Shown: piece by piece, positions 1 to 6,540 of the stretch | How positions within the stretch are numbered: position 1 is the first letter of the stretch | Layout: each line of letters starts with the position of its first letter | Origin: an uncultured Eubacteriales bacterium | Lineage (GTDB): Bacteria; Bacillota; Clostridia; Lachnospirales; CAG-274 | DNA: 16,905 bases | Reading direction: 5' to 3' | Assembly: GCA_902496345.1 (NCBI GenBank) | Contig: CABVAP010000038.1 | Location: 1 to 16,905, forward strand | Program-made: the position numbers and the translations under genes | The notes under the pieces: model-generated | Seen by the model: only the letters and a program-made list of their open reading frames with translations | What the model was told of the DNA's origin: nothing | The model's database searches: none

Positions 1-38
<38 letters not shown>

Positions 39-56
39 TGAAAGAGGTTAAATTAT

Positions 57-281
57 ATGATTTGTAATACACCAAAAGAAATATTAGCTGAAATAAAAAA
101 ACACATGGATTTAAACAATATACAAATAAAGGATTTGGCTATCCGTATGCATAAATCTCAACAATCAATAAGCCAATTTTTTAATAATGGCAATCCTAAA
201 AGCAGTACATTATGTGAAATATGTTCTGCTTTAGATTTACAAATAGATATTAGTGCAAAAAATAAAAGCGATACCAAATAA
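57..281 (+). CDS. Small helix-turn-helix (XRE-like) DNA-binding protein
   Basis: This 74-aa protein has the layout of a minimal Cro/XRE DNA-binding domain. Residues 10-35 give the first helices, then IKDLAIRMHKSQQSISQF (about 24-41) reads as helix-turn-recognition helix, followed by STLCEICSALDLQIDI, the usual last helices (read the motif as family-like, not proven). An AAAGAGG-type ribosome binding site lies about 9 nt before the ATG. It is the only complete gene on the plus strand and converges on the Phd/HicA-like pair to its right. The stop codon lies in the loop of a shared terminator. It could regulate its own element; the target is unknown. Confidence 0.72.
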   Translation: MICNTPKEILAEIKKHMDLNNIQIKDLAIRMHKSQQSISQFFNNGNPKSSTLCEICSALDLQIDISAKNKSDTK

Positions 282-294
282 ACAGTATCGCTTT
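265..294. terminator. Bidirectional terminator between convergent genes
   Basis: A perfect 10-bp stem (AAAGCGATAC / GTATCGCTTT) with a 10-nt loop sits between the converging HTH gene (plus) and HicA-like gene (minus). Read on the minus strand the stem is followed by a T-rich run; on the plus strand the tail is weaker (TTTAAAATT). The plus-strand gene's stop codon lies in the loop. Confidence 0.75.
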
Positions 295-309
295 AAAATT
301 GATTCATTA

Positions 310-528
310 TTATATTTTACTATTAAAATACTCTTGCGTAACCTGCAATTGTTTCTTTAATATTTCTTTCCACATTCTTGTATGAATTTCACCAGATCCC
401 TTTGAAACTTTAGTCATTCTAATATCCCCATTATCGTCTATTTTTCGATAGAAATAATGGTCTGTATCTTTATAAAGTTCCCAACCGTCACGATCACAAA
501 ATCTCTTTAATTCTTTCCATCTTGGCAT
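310..528 (-). CDS. HicA-like (YcfA/dsRBD-fold) toxin candidate
   Basis: A 72-aa basic protein. The start MPRWKELKRFCDRDGWELYKDTDHYFYRK follows the HicA plan: an N-terminal helix, a glycine-containing strand, then a histidine followed by aromatic residues where HicA proteins carry the catalytic His (here H24). HicA-family toxins are small mRNA interferases with a double-stranded-RNA-binding fold. The gene overlaps the end of the upstream antitoxin-like gene by 22 nt, the classic antitoxin-first, translationally coupled arrangement. A GGAGAG site precedes the ATG. The expected HicB partner is absent; the neighbour looks Phd-like instead. The toxin assignment rests on size, His context and gene order. 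Confidence 0.6.
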   Translation of the reverse strand: MPRWKELKRFCDRDGWELYKDTDHYFYRKIDDNGDIRMTKVSKGSGEIHTRMWKEILKKQLQVTQEYFNSKI

Positions 529-932
529 TCGATTAACTCTCCAATCTTTTCAGGATCGTCCATAATTAGAGCTTTAAATATATATGGAACATGTTGTTTT
601 CTATTAGGACTATGACAATATAATTCATACTCATTATAATAATCAACGGAATATTCCAAAATGGCTTTCCCTAAATTTAATCTGGCTTCTTTTTCGTTAT
701 TTCCATTTTCAACCAAATCAATTTCATTTAAAGATAAAGTAATAGAACCATCGTCTTCAATATATTTTCCAGCAGTGAAATGGTATATCTTCAAAATTTC
801 AGCCATTGTTTCAAGGTTAGAAAACCACATTTTATCTCTTGTACGCTTAATGAATTTTGGTTTGTTGTGTATTACACTATCACATACTGAACTCCACTCT
901 TTTCTTACATTTGTAGCTTGTTCCATTAACAT
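507..932 (-). CDS. Phd/YefM-like antitoxin candidate
   Basis: About 141 aa from the chosen start. The N-terminal 45 residues (ATNVRKEWSSVCDSVIHNKP, then KFIKRTRDKMWFSNLETMAEIL) read like the Phd/YefM DNA-binding domain: conserved early Asn/Arg, a helix, a short beta segment with Arg, then another helix. The remaining 95 residues are acidic and would be the toxin-binding part, longer than in ordinary Phd proteins. Three near starts exist (941, 938, 932). AAAGGAG ends at 942, so 932 has the best spacing (9 nt) and 941 almost none. It is transcribed from a perfect consensus promoter immediately upstream and overlaps the HicA-like gene. Confidence 0.6.
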   Translation of the reverse strand: MLMEQATNVRKEWSSVCDSVIHNKPKFIKRTRDKMWFSNLETMAEILKIYHFTAGKYIEDDGSITLSLNEIDLVENGNNEKEARLNLGKAILEYSVDYYNEYELYCHSPNRKQHVPYIFKALIMDDPEKIGELIECQDGKN

Positions 933-957
933 ATCCATCATCTCCTTTTATACCTCC

Positions 958-986
958 ATTATAATAAAATATGTTCACAATGTCAA
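958..986 (-). promoter_or_regulatory. Consensus sigma-70/A promoter for the Phd/HicA-like pair
   Basis: On the minus strand TTGACA (986-981) and TATAAT (963-958) are both perfect and exactly 17 bp apart. The expected start near 951 leaves a leader of only about 20 nt containing AAAGGAG. Such a strong promoter normally needs repression, consistent with autoregulation by the antitoxin-like protein. Confidence 0.88.
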
Positions 987-1049
987 TAATGTATACTTTT
1001 ATTATATGGAAGTATTTTAGTTTTTATTCCAATAGATAAAAACATAAAA

Positions 1050-1277
1050 TCAATCTTCAATGGTAGAATCACATATATTAACGATTCCTTCTATCGCATT
1101 ACTCTTATTATTATTCTCTTTTGCGATTTTTCCAATAGCTCTTACAGTAGATTCGGCATCCATTGCTCTGTCAATCCATTCCGCTCTATCATCTAACAAC
1201 CACCGTTGCAATTCTTGACATACTTCCAATTCTACTCTTTGTTTATGAATTTCTGTTAATATTTCTGTTATTGTCAT
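1050..1277 (-). CDS. Hypothetical small helical protein
   Basis: 75 aa from the preferred start at 1277, where AAGGA sits at good spacing; an upstream in-frame ATG at 1295 would give 81 aa. The sequence is polar and helical (TEILTEIHKQRVELEVCQEL), with no known motif. It follows the integrase stop by about 30 nt in the same direction and probably shares its transcript. An AT-rich imperfect hairpin lies just downstream (about 1016-1052). I do not recognise it. Confidence 0.6.
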   Translation of the reverse strand: MTITEILTEIHKQRVELEVCQELQRWLLDDRAEWIDRAMDAESTVRAIGKIAKENNNKSNAIEGIVNICDSTIED

Positions 1278-1308
1278 ACTATCATTCCTTCCCATCCTAC
1301 CATATCAC

Positions 1309-2295
1309 TTACATATTCGCCAATATGTCCTTCATTCCATATGCACCATTAGCATAGTTGTTTACAGTTGTATCAAGTGATGAATGTCCAAGTTGTTGTT
1401 GAGCGAACGCAAGATTACCAGTATTAGCCATTACAGTAGCAAACCAGTGACGGATCATGTGCGGAGTAAGTCCATCACCATATGTCTTAAAAATAGACTG
1501 AATATTATACTCACTCAATCTATTTCCATTCTTATTGACGAAAGCAGCACTATCATCTACAATATTTTCCAATCCGTTCCTATACTCTAACCATTCTTTA
1601 ATTGCACTAGCAGCATCACCTGTTAGATAAACCATTCTTGCTTCAATCTCACGATAAGTTCCCTTACCAATAATTTTGATATAAGGCATTTCTTCATTAA
1701 GGTATAAGTCACTGATATTCAAACCTGCAAGTTCTGATTCTCTCAATCCAGTTCCCTTTAATACTCTAAGAATAATCATATTGCGAACTCTCACAAACTC
1801 ATCATTCTTTTTCATAATCTTTTCTTCCATATTTTTTAACTGAGTTTCTGATGGAAGTTTCTTGATAAGATTATTGCTTGATGAAATTCCTTTGTATTTT
1901 ACTCTCTTGAAAAATTCTTTTATATCACCAATAGTTGATTCTTTATAATATCCAACGTTTGAAAGAAAACTTCTGATAATATTTTTTCTTGTCTCTAATG
2001 TTGTTGGAGATAAACCTTTTTCTTCTTTTTGTCTAAGGTATCTACTAACGTGTTGTGGATAAACCACATTAAAATCTACTATTTCTATACCCGTAATGGA
2101 GTTCTTATTGATTATTTCCCCATCACCAATAAGCCATATCAAAAAATCTCTTAATGCAGACCAATAATTTAATGCTCCTGCTTTACTTTCTATATCTTCT
2201 AAATAATCTCTAATAAATATAGGAACATTATCGCTATTTAATTTTTGTTCTAATTTCTCCGCATTTTTTCTCTGAACTTCATCTTTATAACACAT
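1309..2295 (-). CDS. Tyrosine recombinase / phage-type integrase
   Basis: A 328-aa site-specific recombinase of the lambda-integrase/XerD superfamily. An N-terminal core-binding domain (about 20-125) precedes the catalytic domain. All active-site positions are visible: Arg185 in GTGLRESELAGL, Lys211 in GKGTYRE, His279 and Arg282 in TPHMIRHWFAT, His304 in LGHSSLDTT, and the nucleophile Tyr314 in NNYAN. The length is normal for XerC/D-like enzymes. It should catalyse integration, excision or dimer resolution; the target site is not identifiable. A 40-aa gene lies 21 nt upstream on the same transcript. The intact active site suggests a working enzyme. Confidence 0.95.
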   Translation of the reverse strand: MCYKDEVQRKNAEKLEQKLNSDNVPIFIRDYLEDIESKAGALNYWSALRDFLIWLIGDGEIINKNSITGIEIVDFNVVYPQHVSRYLRQKEEKGLSPTTLETRKNIIRSFLSNVGYYKESTIGDIKEFFKRVKYKGISSSNNLIKKLPSETQLKNMEEKIMKKNDEFVRVRNMIILRVLKGTGLRESELAGLNISDLYLNEEMPYIKIIGKGTYREIEARMVYLTGDAASAIKEWLEYRNGLENIVDDSAAFVNKNGNRLSEYNIQSIFKTYGDGLTPHMIRHWFATVMANTGNLAFAQQQLGHSSLDTTVNNYANGAYGMKDILANM

Positions 2296-2316
2296 AAAAT
2301 CACAACCTTTCTAACA

Positions 2317-2439
2317 TTATTTCTTAGAATATAGTTTACAAATTTTTCTCCACTCACTTTTTGGCATAACATGAGTTGTATTTTCCAACTTAACTACTAC
2401 ATAATCTATTCCATTTACTTTAAAATTTCCTACTATCAT
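2317..2439 (-). CDS. Small 40-aa protein upstream of integrase
   Basis: An ATG-to-TAA frame of 40 aa beginning MIVGNFKVNGIDYVVVKLEN and ending in a basic helix-like tail (MPKSEWRKICKLYSKK). CGGAGG stands 7 nt before the ATG, an excellent ribosome binding site, which argues for a real gene. It ends 21 nt before the integrase start, so the two are probably co-translated. The strand-rich start and basic tail could suit a small DNA-binding or integrase-accessory protein, but no family is recognised. Confidence 0.65.
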   Translation of the reverse strand: MIVGNFKVNGIDYVVVKLENTTHVMPKSEWRKICKLYSKK

Positions 2440-2467
2440 ATTCTTTCCTCCGTTTCTTTGCAATAAA

Positions 2468-2501
2468 AAAGCATCTGGATATTATATTCTCCAAATGCTT
2501 T
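2468..2501 (-). terminator. Rho-independent terminator
   Basis: A 12-bp stem (AAAGCATTTGGA / TCCAGATGCTTT on the minus strand, one G-U pair) followed by TTTTTATTG in the minus direction. It closes the transcript of the 65-aa gene at 2543-2740 and insulates the integrase unit. Confidence 0.82.
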
Positions 2502-2542
2502 GTGTTTGTTTACTATTTTATTTTCCAAATTGAAATCTAAAT

Positions 2543-2740
2543 TTATTGGCATTTATCTATAACAATAGCATATTCCAATGGCTTATAGCTACAAACTAAT
2601 ATTCTACAATCTTTAAAAATTGTCTTTCTACTATAACTTCTATAATCAGATTGCTCAATGACTTCTGGTATAAATACATCCAAATTACCAAATTCTTTTT
2701 TGAATATTTGTAATTGTTCTATCATATCATCAATTTTCAT
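2543..2740 (-). CDS. Hypothetical protein, 65 aa
   Basis: A small protein (MKIDDMIEQLQIFKKEFGNL ... YAIVIDKCQ) with an N-terminal amphipathic helix followed by alternating hydrophobic stretches (LDVFIPEVIEQ, CRILVCSY, YAIVID) suggesting a small alpha/beta fold. GGAGG precedes the ATG at good spacing and a terminator follows directly. The IEQLQxFKKEFGNLDV style recurs in small phage proteins, but I cannot name a family. Confidence 0.65.
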   Translation of the reverse strand: MKIDDMIEQLQIFKKEFGNLDVFIPEVIEQSDYRSYSRKTIFKDCRILVCSYKPLEYAIVIDKCQ

Positions 2741-2784
2741 TTATGCACCTCCAAACGCCGAGAAAACTTAGAATTTAATTATAT

Positions 2785-3063
2785 TTAACAATAATATCTA
2801 ATTTCTCCAAATTGTCCATACCACTTATTAATTATTGTGTTACTGTTAGCTTCAATAAATCTCATCATATTTCTTAATGTCTTTTGCGGAATCCGAGACG
2901 CATTATTGCAGAGTAACGCTTTCCCAGAACTTGTTATCCAAATTTTTGTTGCATTTGCTGTTGCACGACCTTCCGCAATATGCACATGTACTGGTTCGAG
3001 AGGGTTATTTTCGTTAGACCAAAAATAAATTATATATGAACCAATTCTAAAAATTTGAGGCAT
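2785..3063 (-). CDS. DUF4160-domain protein (toxin-antitoxin-like module)
   Basis: A 92-aa protein with the DUF4160 pattern: an N-terminal strand MPQIFRIGSYIIYFWSNENN, then PxHVHI (PVHVHIAEG, about 23-31), the His-x-His signature of the family. The C-terminal helix carries RNMMRFIEANSN. DUF4160 proteins are commonly encoded beside DUF2442 proteins and are suspected toxin-antitoxin partners; biochemical function is not settled. This start overlaps the end of the upstream gene by 17 nt, implying translational coupling. A second, divergent DUF4160 gene lies at 15149-15403. Confidence 0.82.
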   Translation of the reverse strand: MPQIFRIGSYIIYFWSNENNPLEPVHVHIAEGRATANATKIWITSSGKALLCNNASRIPQKTLRNMMRFIEANSNTIINKWYGQFGEIRYYC

Positions 3064-3319
3064 TTAATATACCTCCCTCTTTAGAGAACTCTATAATTAG
3101 ATGAGCATTATCACGTATCAATTGCTTAAAATAGTTCATTTCTGCATCTGAATAACCATTAATATCTTCCCATGTATAATCTGGAAGATAACACGTAGCA
3201 TTATGAAAACCATCTTTCAAATTAGGGGTTTCTATATACACCTTTACCCTTCCGTCTTTCAACATTTCTGAATGTGTGACTTCTGTGTCATCATTAAGTG
3301 TCATATATGGATACATCAT
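3047..3319 (-). CDS. Partner of DUF4160 protein, unknown family
   Basis: About 90 aa from the paired ATG codons at 3319/3316. The open frame runs upstream to 3460, but that part overlaps the previous gene and looks non-coding; GGAAAGGAAG ahead of the chosen start supports it. The protein starts MMYPYMTLNDDTEVTHSEML, strand-rich and acidic, ending in a helix (SDAEMNYFKQLIRDNAHLII). It is coupled to the DUF4160 gene exactly as DUF2442 genes often are, but I do not see a clear DUF2442 pattern. It may be a replacement antitoxin partner. Confidence 0.65.
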   Translation of the reverse strand: MMYPYMTLNDDTEVTHSEMLKDGRVKVYIETPNLKDGFHNATCYLPDYTWEDINGYSDAEMNYFKQLIRDNAHLIIEFSKEGGILNASNF

Positions 3320-3374
3320 AATAATTACATCTTCCTTTCCAAGATAAAACCTATAATCTAAGTATAAAATTACC

Positions 3375-3752
3375 CTACACCAATTTATTCTCCTTGCAAT
3401 ACAAATAACTCGCATAAGATTTAATATCTTGAGATTTGCAATCGACCGCACAGTTATCAAAAAATTCTTTCATAAACTTAATTATCTCTTTTGGATTCAT
3501 TCCTTTAATTTTTGAAATAAATTGTTTTTCTGTATTCTTTCCAATATAGCAAGGTTCAAAGTAAGTGTAATCTTTCGTTTCAATTCTAAGTATGCACCCA
3601 TCAACAGAAAAATTAATAACTTCTTTATCTAAAACATCAGTTGGCACTTCAGAAAATGTTTCATATGTGTTCATTTTTTCATCCACTAAATCAATTTTTA
3701 CATCATATATACAATCTTTTTTATACAAACTAAAAAGTTCTTTTACTGTCAT
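3375..3752 (-). CDS. Hypothetical protein, 125 aa
   Basis: The start is ATG 3752 because GGAGG lies 6 nt upstream; the longer frame to 3779 would place this site inside the gene. The protein (MTVKELFSLYKKDCIYDVKI ... SYASYLYCKENKLV) has an N-terminal helix, a strand-rich middle and a helical, cysteine-containing C-terminus (FMKEFFDNCAVDCKSQ). No motif is recognised. It sits between the split HEPN gene and the DUF4160 pair. Confidence 0.65.
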   Translation of the reverse strand: MTVKELFSLYKKDCIYDVKIDLVDEKMNTYETFSEVPTDVLDKEVINFSVDGCILRIETKDYTYFEPCYIGKNTEKQFISKIKGMNPKEIIKFMKEFFDNCAVDCKSQDIKSYASYLYCKENKLV

Positions 3753-3770
3753 ATATTTCCTCCATTTTCT

Positions 3771-3784
3771 GCCGTTCAAACGGC
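3771..3784. repeat. Short perfect inverted repeat GCCGTT-N2-AACGGC
   Basis: A 6+2+6 dyad 19-32 nt before the start of the 125-aa gene. GCCGTTC also forms a longer dyad at 13762-13791, ahead of another unknown gene, so it could be a protein-binding site; as RNA it could be a small hairpin. No T-run follows, so it is not a good terminator. Confidence 0.5.
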
Positions 3785-3794
3785 TTTGAAACTA

Positions 3795-4326
3795 TTATTC
3801 CATCAATCTATTCCATGATTTAAAATCATCAATATTTTCCTTTTTTTCTTTACCTCCAAGTTCTTTATCTAGCTCATCATTTGATATGTCTAATTCTTCA
3901 ATTGCTTTATCTAATAATTCACAAGCAGTTTTGCCACACCTTTCTGCTTTATCTTTATTGTATTTCTTTTTTCCTTCTGGATATCTAGCCGTAAAATACC
4001 CATTGCTCAATTCTCGCAAATTTTCTTTAGGTATTTTTATATCGCTACCGCTTTCTCTTACAATATAATATATATCATGACCATGTTTTCCCACTTTTCA
4101 TCGTATTACTTAATTTACCATTTTTTTGAGCTATTGCTTTTATTGCTTTTTCTCCTACTTGTTCCGCATCAGCTACGGCTTTATTGTAATCTCCTCTGAC
4201 CATAGCATCTTTATAACTTCTTGAATCCTCATAAATATAAGACATATATTTTTTAGCTAATTGTAAATTTCTTTCTGATTTTTCATCGTGTACTTCACTA
4301 TAAATTTCATTTCTATAATTAATCAT
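3795..4326 (-). pseudogene. HEPN-domain protein split by a +1 frameshift
   Basis: Two overlapping frames together make one HEPN-domain protein of about 176 aa. The upstream frame (4326-4075) gives helices 1-3 (MINYRNEIYSEVHDEKSERN ... EQVGEKAIKAIAQKNGKLSN) and ends at TGA. The downstream frame (to 3795) continues with HGHDIYYIVRES, YFTARYPEG and AERCGKTACELLDKAIEEL, the typical second half including the RYP segment. The switch lies at GGGAAAA (4092-4086): removing one A restores reading as SGKHGHDIYY. The downstream frame has no good start of its own, only a GTG without a ribosome site. HEPN proteins are usually RNases in toxin systems. An AGAGGTG site precedes the first ATG. It may be inactivated, frameshift-expressed, or a sequencing error. 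Confidence 0.7.
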
Positions 4327-4365
4327 TTAAACACCTCTTTTCTTTTATGTTATTACCATAGATAA

Positions 4366-4542
4366 TCAATTCATGTCCGTTTCTCTTACTGGTTTCATAA
4401 TTATTGTCCCATCTTTTTCATAAAAGAACTCCATTGGAACACTTGTCAAATCTATTTTCCTAAGCGCTTGTTTTCTAACTTCTTTAGGAACAACAATGCG
4501 TCCTAAATCATCAAATCTTTTAATTATACCTGTTTTTATCAT
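4366..4542 (-). CDS. AbrB/SpoVT-type swapped-hairpin DNA-binding protein
   Basis: A 58-aa protein beginning MIKTGIIKRFDDLGRIVVPK, the classic N-terminal AbrB/MazE-like swapped-hairpin signature (xxDxLGRIVVPKEVR), then QALRKIDLTSVPMEFFYEKD and a final strand GTIIMKPV. The domain dimerises and binds DNA; in toxin modules it forms the antitoxin. GGAGG lies 7-8 nt before the ATG. It ends 39 nt before the HEPN gene, so it could be that gene's antitoxin or regulator, an inference from order and spacing. Confidence 0.88.
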   Translation of the reverse strand: MIKTGIIKRFDDLGRIVVPKEVRKQALRKIDLTSVPMEFFYEKDGTIIMKPVRETDMN

Positions 4543-4578
4543 ATCAATTCCTCCAATCCAAATAGAATAATCCTTTCA

Positions 4579-5133
4579 TCACAAAATATATTGTATATCG
4601 TACAAATCAATCATTTCTCTCTTCTCTGAAACACCACGAAAGAAATTAAAACTACTTGCATCCATAATCTCTGCTGTTTTTGCAAACTGTTCAAATACTT
4701 CAACAGGGCAGTTTTCTTTTCCATCATCTCCATAATGATTTGCTTTTATGTCACACCAAGTAATTTTCGACATAATCTCTATTGGTAAATCAATTCTGTT
4801 TTTAAATAACTTAGGAATATAGATTGATTTAATACAGTCAACCTCTACCTTATCAGCAATATACTCAACATACTTTCCGTTATACCTATCATTTTCTAAT
4901 AATTGATTTTCTTTTATCTCATCATCAGGAATATCAATTTCCAATAGAACAACACCATAATTACAAAATGAATTTTCTTCTGTTAATGGTTTGAATAGAT
5001 ACACAACATCACATGAATTATCAGCCCTTTTTCCATCATCCCAGTTGTTATTTCCAGATACATTTAAACTTAAAATGCCTTTTGTTAAAATTGATTCTAA
5101 ATCTTTTATATCAACATTTTTATAAAGTATCAT
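4579..5133 (-). CDS. Hypothetical protein, 184 aa, possible ADP-ribosyltransferase-like fold
   Basis: The start MILYKNVDIKDLESILTKGI, followed by SCDVVYLFKP and YGVVLLEIDIPDDEI, resembles the order in small ADP-ribosyltransferase-like proteins such as DarT/RNA-phosphotransferase relatives: a strand with an aromatic residue, an ExIL-KGIL helix and a VVYLF strand. The similarity is visual only and no full catalytic triad can be assigned. Its start lies 4 nt beyond the zinc-ribbon gene stop, so the two are tightly coupled. If the fold is right it could be an effector of another toxin-like module. Confidence 0.55.
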   Translation of the reverse strand: MILYKNVDIKDLESILTKGILSLNVSGNNNWDDGKRADNSCDVVYLFKPLTEENSFCNYGVVLLEIDIPDDEIKENQLLENDRYNGKYVEYIADKVEVDCIKSIYIPKLFKNRIDLPIEIMSKITWCDIKANHYGDDGKENCPVEVFEQFAKTAEIMDASSFNFFRGVSEKREMIDLYDIQYIL

Positions 5134-5137
5134 ATCA

Positions 5138-5398
5138 TCAACCTACCTTTCCATAATATTCTCTATGTAATTCTTCCGCTTTTCCCATAATTTCATTAAA
5201 ATCATCACAATATCTTATTTCGATATTTTTAGTTATCATTCCATTACAACCTTTATTTATACAAGTTAAATCTTTAATATGTCCTTTTTCACGTTGATTA
5301 TTACGTTGAATTCCTGAACCAACGTAATTTTCATTTAAACAACGTAAACATATAAATCTCGATTGTTTCTTTGGATTTCCCATATTGTACCTACACAT
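5138..5398 (-). CDS. Small zinc-ribbon protein
   Basis: 86 aa with four cysteines in two knuckles: CLRC (about 18-21) and CINKGC (about 46-51), the pattern of a zinc ribbon. Between them is a polar basic segment (GSGIQRNNQREKGHIKD) able to contact nucleic acid; the C-terminus is a charged helix. AAAGGATG precedes the ATG. It ends 4 nt before the next gene start. No family name is assigned; a nucleic-acid-binding or scaffold role is likely. Confidence 0.7.
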   Translation of the reverse strand: MCRYNMGNPKKQSRFICLRCLNENYVGSGIQRNNQREKGHIKDLTCINKGCNGMITKNIEIRYCDDFNEIMGKAEELHREYYGKVG

Positions 5399-5431
5399 TA
5401 TATCACATCCTTTCGATTTTGAATAGTAGTA

Positions 5432-5459
5432 AAGCCACCAGATTATTTTCTGATGGCTT
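5432..5459 (-). terminator. Hairpin terminator downstream of second integrase region
   Basis: A 10-bp stem AAGCCATCAG / CTGGTGGCTT on the minus strand with one U-G pair (C-A on the plus strand), which supports minus-strand RNA. The tail after the stem is only moderately T-rich. It lies just past the stop of the second integrase. Confidence 0.68.
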
Positions 5460-5465
5460 AATTTC

Positions 5466-6461
5466 TTATACTACTCGCTTTTCGTTTGCCATATTGACAG
5501 CCATTTGATACTTTTCAACATCACTTATATCTTTTGCATTTATAATAGCCATAATAATATCACCAAAATCTTCACTCTTTAATGATACAACGGGGCTATT
5601 CTTGATTACTTCCTTTGTGTTTCCGTCAAGCACATTCTTAATTAGTTGCCCATGGTCTTCAACATATTTTTGTGTTTTTTCAAAAGATAATCCAATATAA
5701 TCCATTGTTGTCTGTAAGTCTGAATGATTGAATAGTTTCTGTAATGTAATCAAACAATCAGGGTCATACTGATGCATCTTGTGGATTAACCAACCGAAAC
5801 TTTTACGCAACGAGTGTGTGCTTACTTTATACTGTATTTCACAATCATTAGCAGCTTTCATAAATATCTTTCTGTATGAGTCTGTGTGCCATTTCAATAC
5901 ATCTGTCCATTCAACTTCATAATAAAGATAATCTCCAAGTGTTTTATATCTCTTTTGCTTTTCAAAATCAGATAATATTTTTTCTTTTCTCTTATCTGAA
6001 AAGTCTTTATTAAGAAATTCACACCACTTTTCAAGACTGTTTTCTTTATAAATTTCGTTACCATATCTACTAATCCATCTTGTCTTCGCTGAAAAACTAA
6101 AGATATACTCATTGTAATGTTCCATTGGATTAGTATTTGTATTATAACAATACACATCAATAGCTTCAAATACCATATTAGAAATTGGGACTCTTGTTAT
6201 CTTTCCTGTCTTTTGTTCCTCTACATCATCAAGTTCAGTCTTTTTATTTCCATTTTCATAATAAAAGTCAGACCACTTCATTGAAACAGTATCACCAATT
6301 CGTCTACCAAGAAGAAGTTCCAACATTGTAATTAAATAACCGTCCCATTCTTTATGCTCAATAAACCAATCAATCATCTTTTTAATATCTTCCAAATTCC
6401 AAAACGGATAAACTTCTGTTTTTCCTTTTTTCTTTGTTGCATAACTTTTTGTCTGTGCCAT
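5466..6461 (-). CDS. Second tyrosine recombinase / integrase
   Basis: 331 aa from ATG 6461, chosen because AAAGGAAG lies 8 nt upstream; the frame extends to 6557 without a better site. The catalytic residues of the tyrosine recombinase family are present: Arg53/54 in LGRRIGDTVSMKW, Lys84 in EEQKTGKITRVP, His216 and Arg219 in THSLRKSFG, His246 in FNHSDLQTT, Tyr255 in MDYIG. A core-binding domain is nearly absent: the catalytic Arg occurs by residue 54, so this is an N-terminally compact enzyme, with a long insertion (about 110-190) and a C-terminal tail of about 75 residues. It is not closely similar to the integrase at 1309-2295. Confidence 0.93.
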   Translation of the reverse strand: MAQTKSYATKKKGKTEVYPFWNLEDIKKMIDWFIEHKEWDGYLITMLELLLGRRIGDTVSMKWSDFYYENGNKKTELDDVEEQKTGKITRVPISNMVFEAIDVYCYNTNTNPMEHYNEYIFSFSAKTRWISRYGNEIYKENSLEKWCEFLNKDFSDKRKEKILSDFEKQKRYKTLGDYLYYEVEWTDVLKWHTDSYRKIFMKAANDCEIQYKVSTHSLRKSFGWLIHKMHQYDPDCLITLQKLFNHSDLQTTMDYIGLSFEKTQKYVEDHGQLIKNVLDGNTKEVIKNSPVVSLKSEDFGDIIMAIINAKDISDVEKYQMAVNMANEKRVV

Positions 6462-6505
6462 AATATTAACTTCCTTTCTTCTATATATAATAATTCTCCA
6501 AATTA

Positions 6506-6534
6506 AAAGAGACAGAACTAAAATCTGTCTCTTT
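6506..6534 (-). terminator. Rho-independent terminator
   Basis: A perfect 11-bp stem AAAGAGACAGA / TCTGTCTCTTT with a 7-nt loop, followed on the minus strand by TTTTAATTT. It terminates the transcript of the 192-aa gene at 6541-7119, just before the second integrase. Confidence 0.85.
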
Positions 6535-6540
6535 ATAACT

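Noticed and set aside
661..1020. 119-aa plus-strand open frame
   Set aside because: It is antisense to the Phd-like gene and its promoter, lacks a ribosome site, and has the hydrophobic, Ser/Phe-rich composition typical of the shadow of an AT-rich gene.
3320..3460. N-terminal 47-residue extension of the DUF4160 partner gene
   Set aside because: It overlaps the preceding gene, is hydrophobic/basic like a shadow, and the downstream ATG pair has its own ribosome site.
5894..6169. 91-aa minus-strand frame inside the second integrase
   Set aside because: It lies in another frame within a gene whose catalytic motifs are complete, so it is a shadow.
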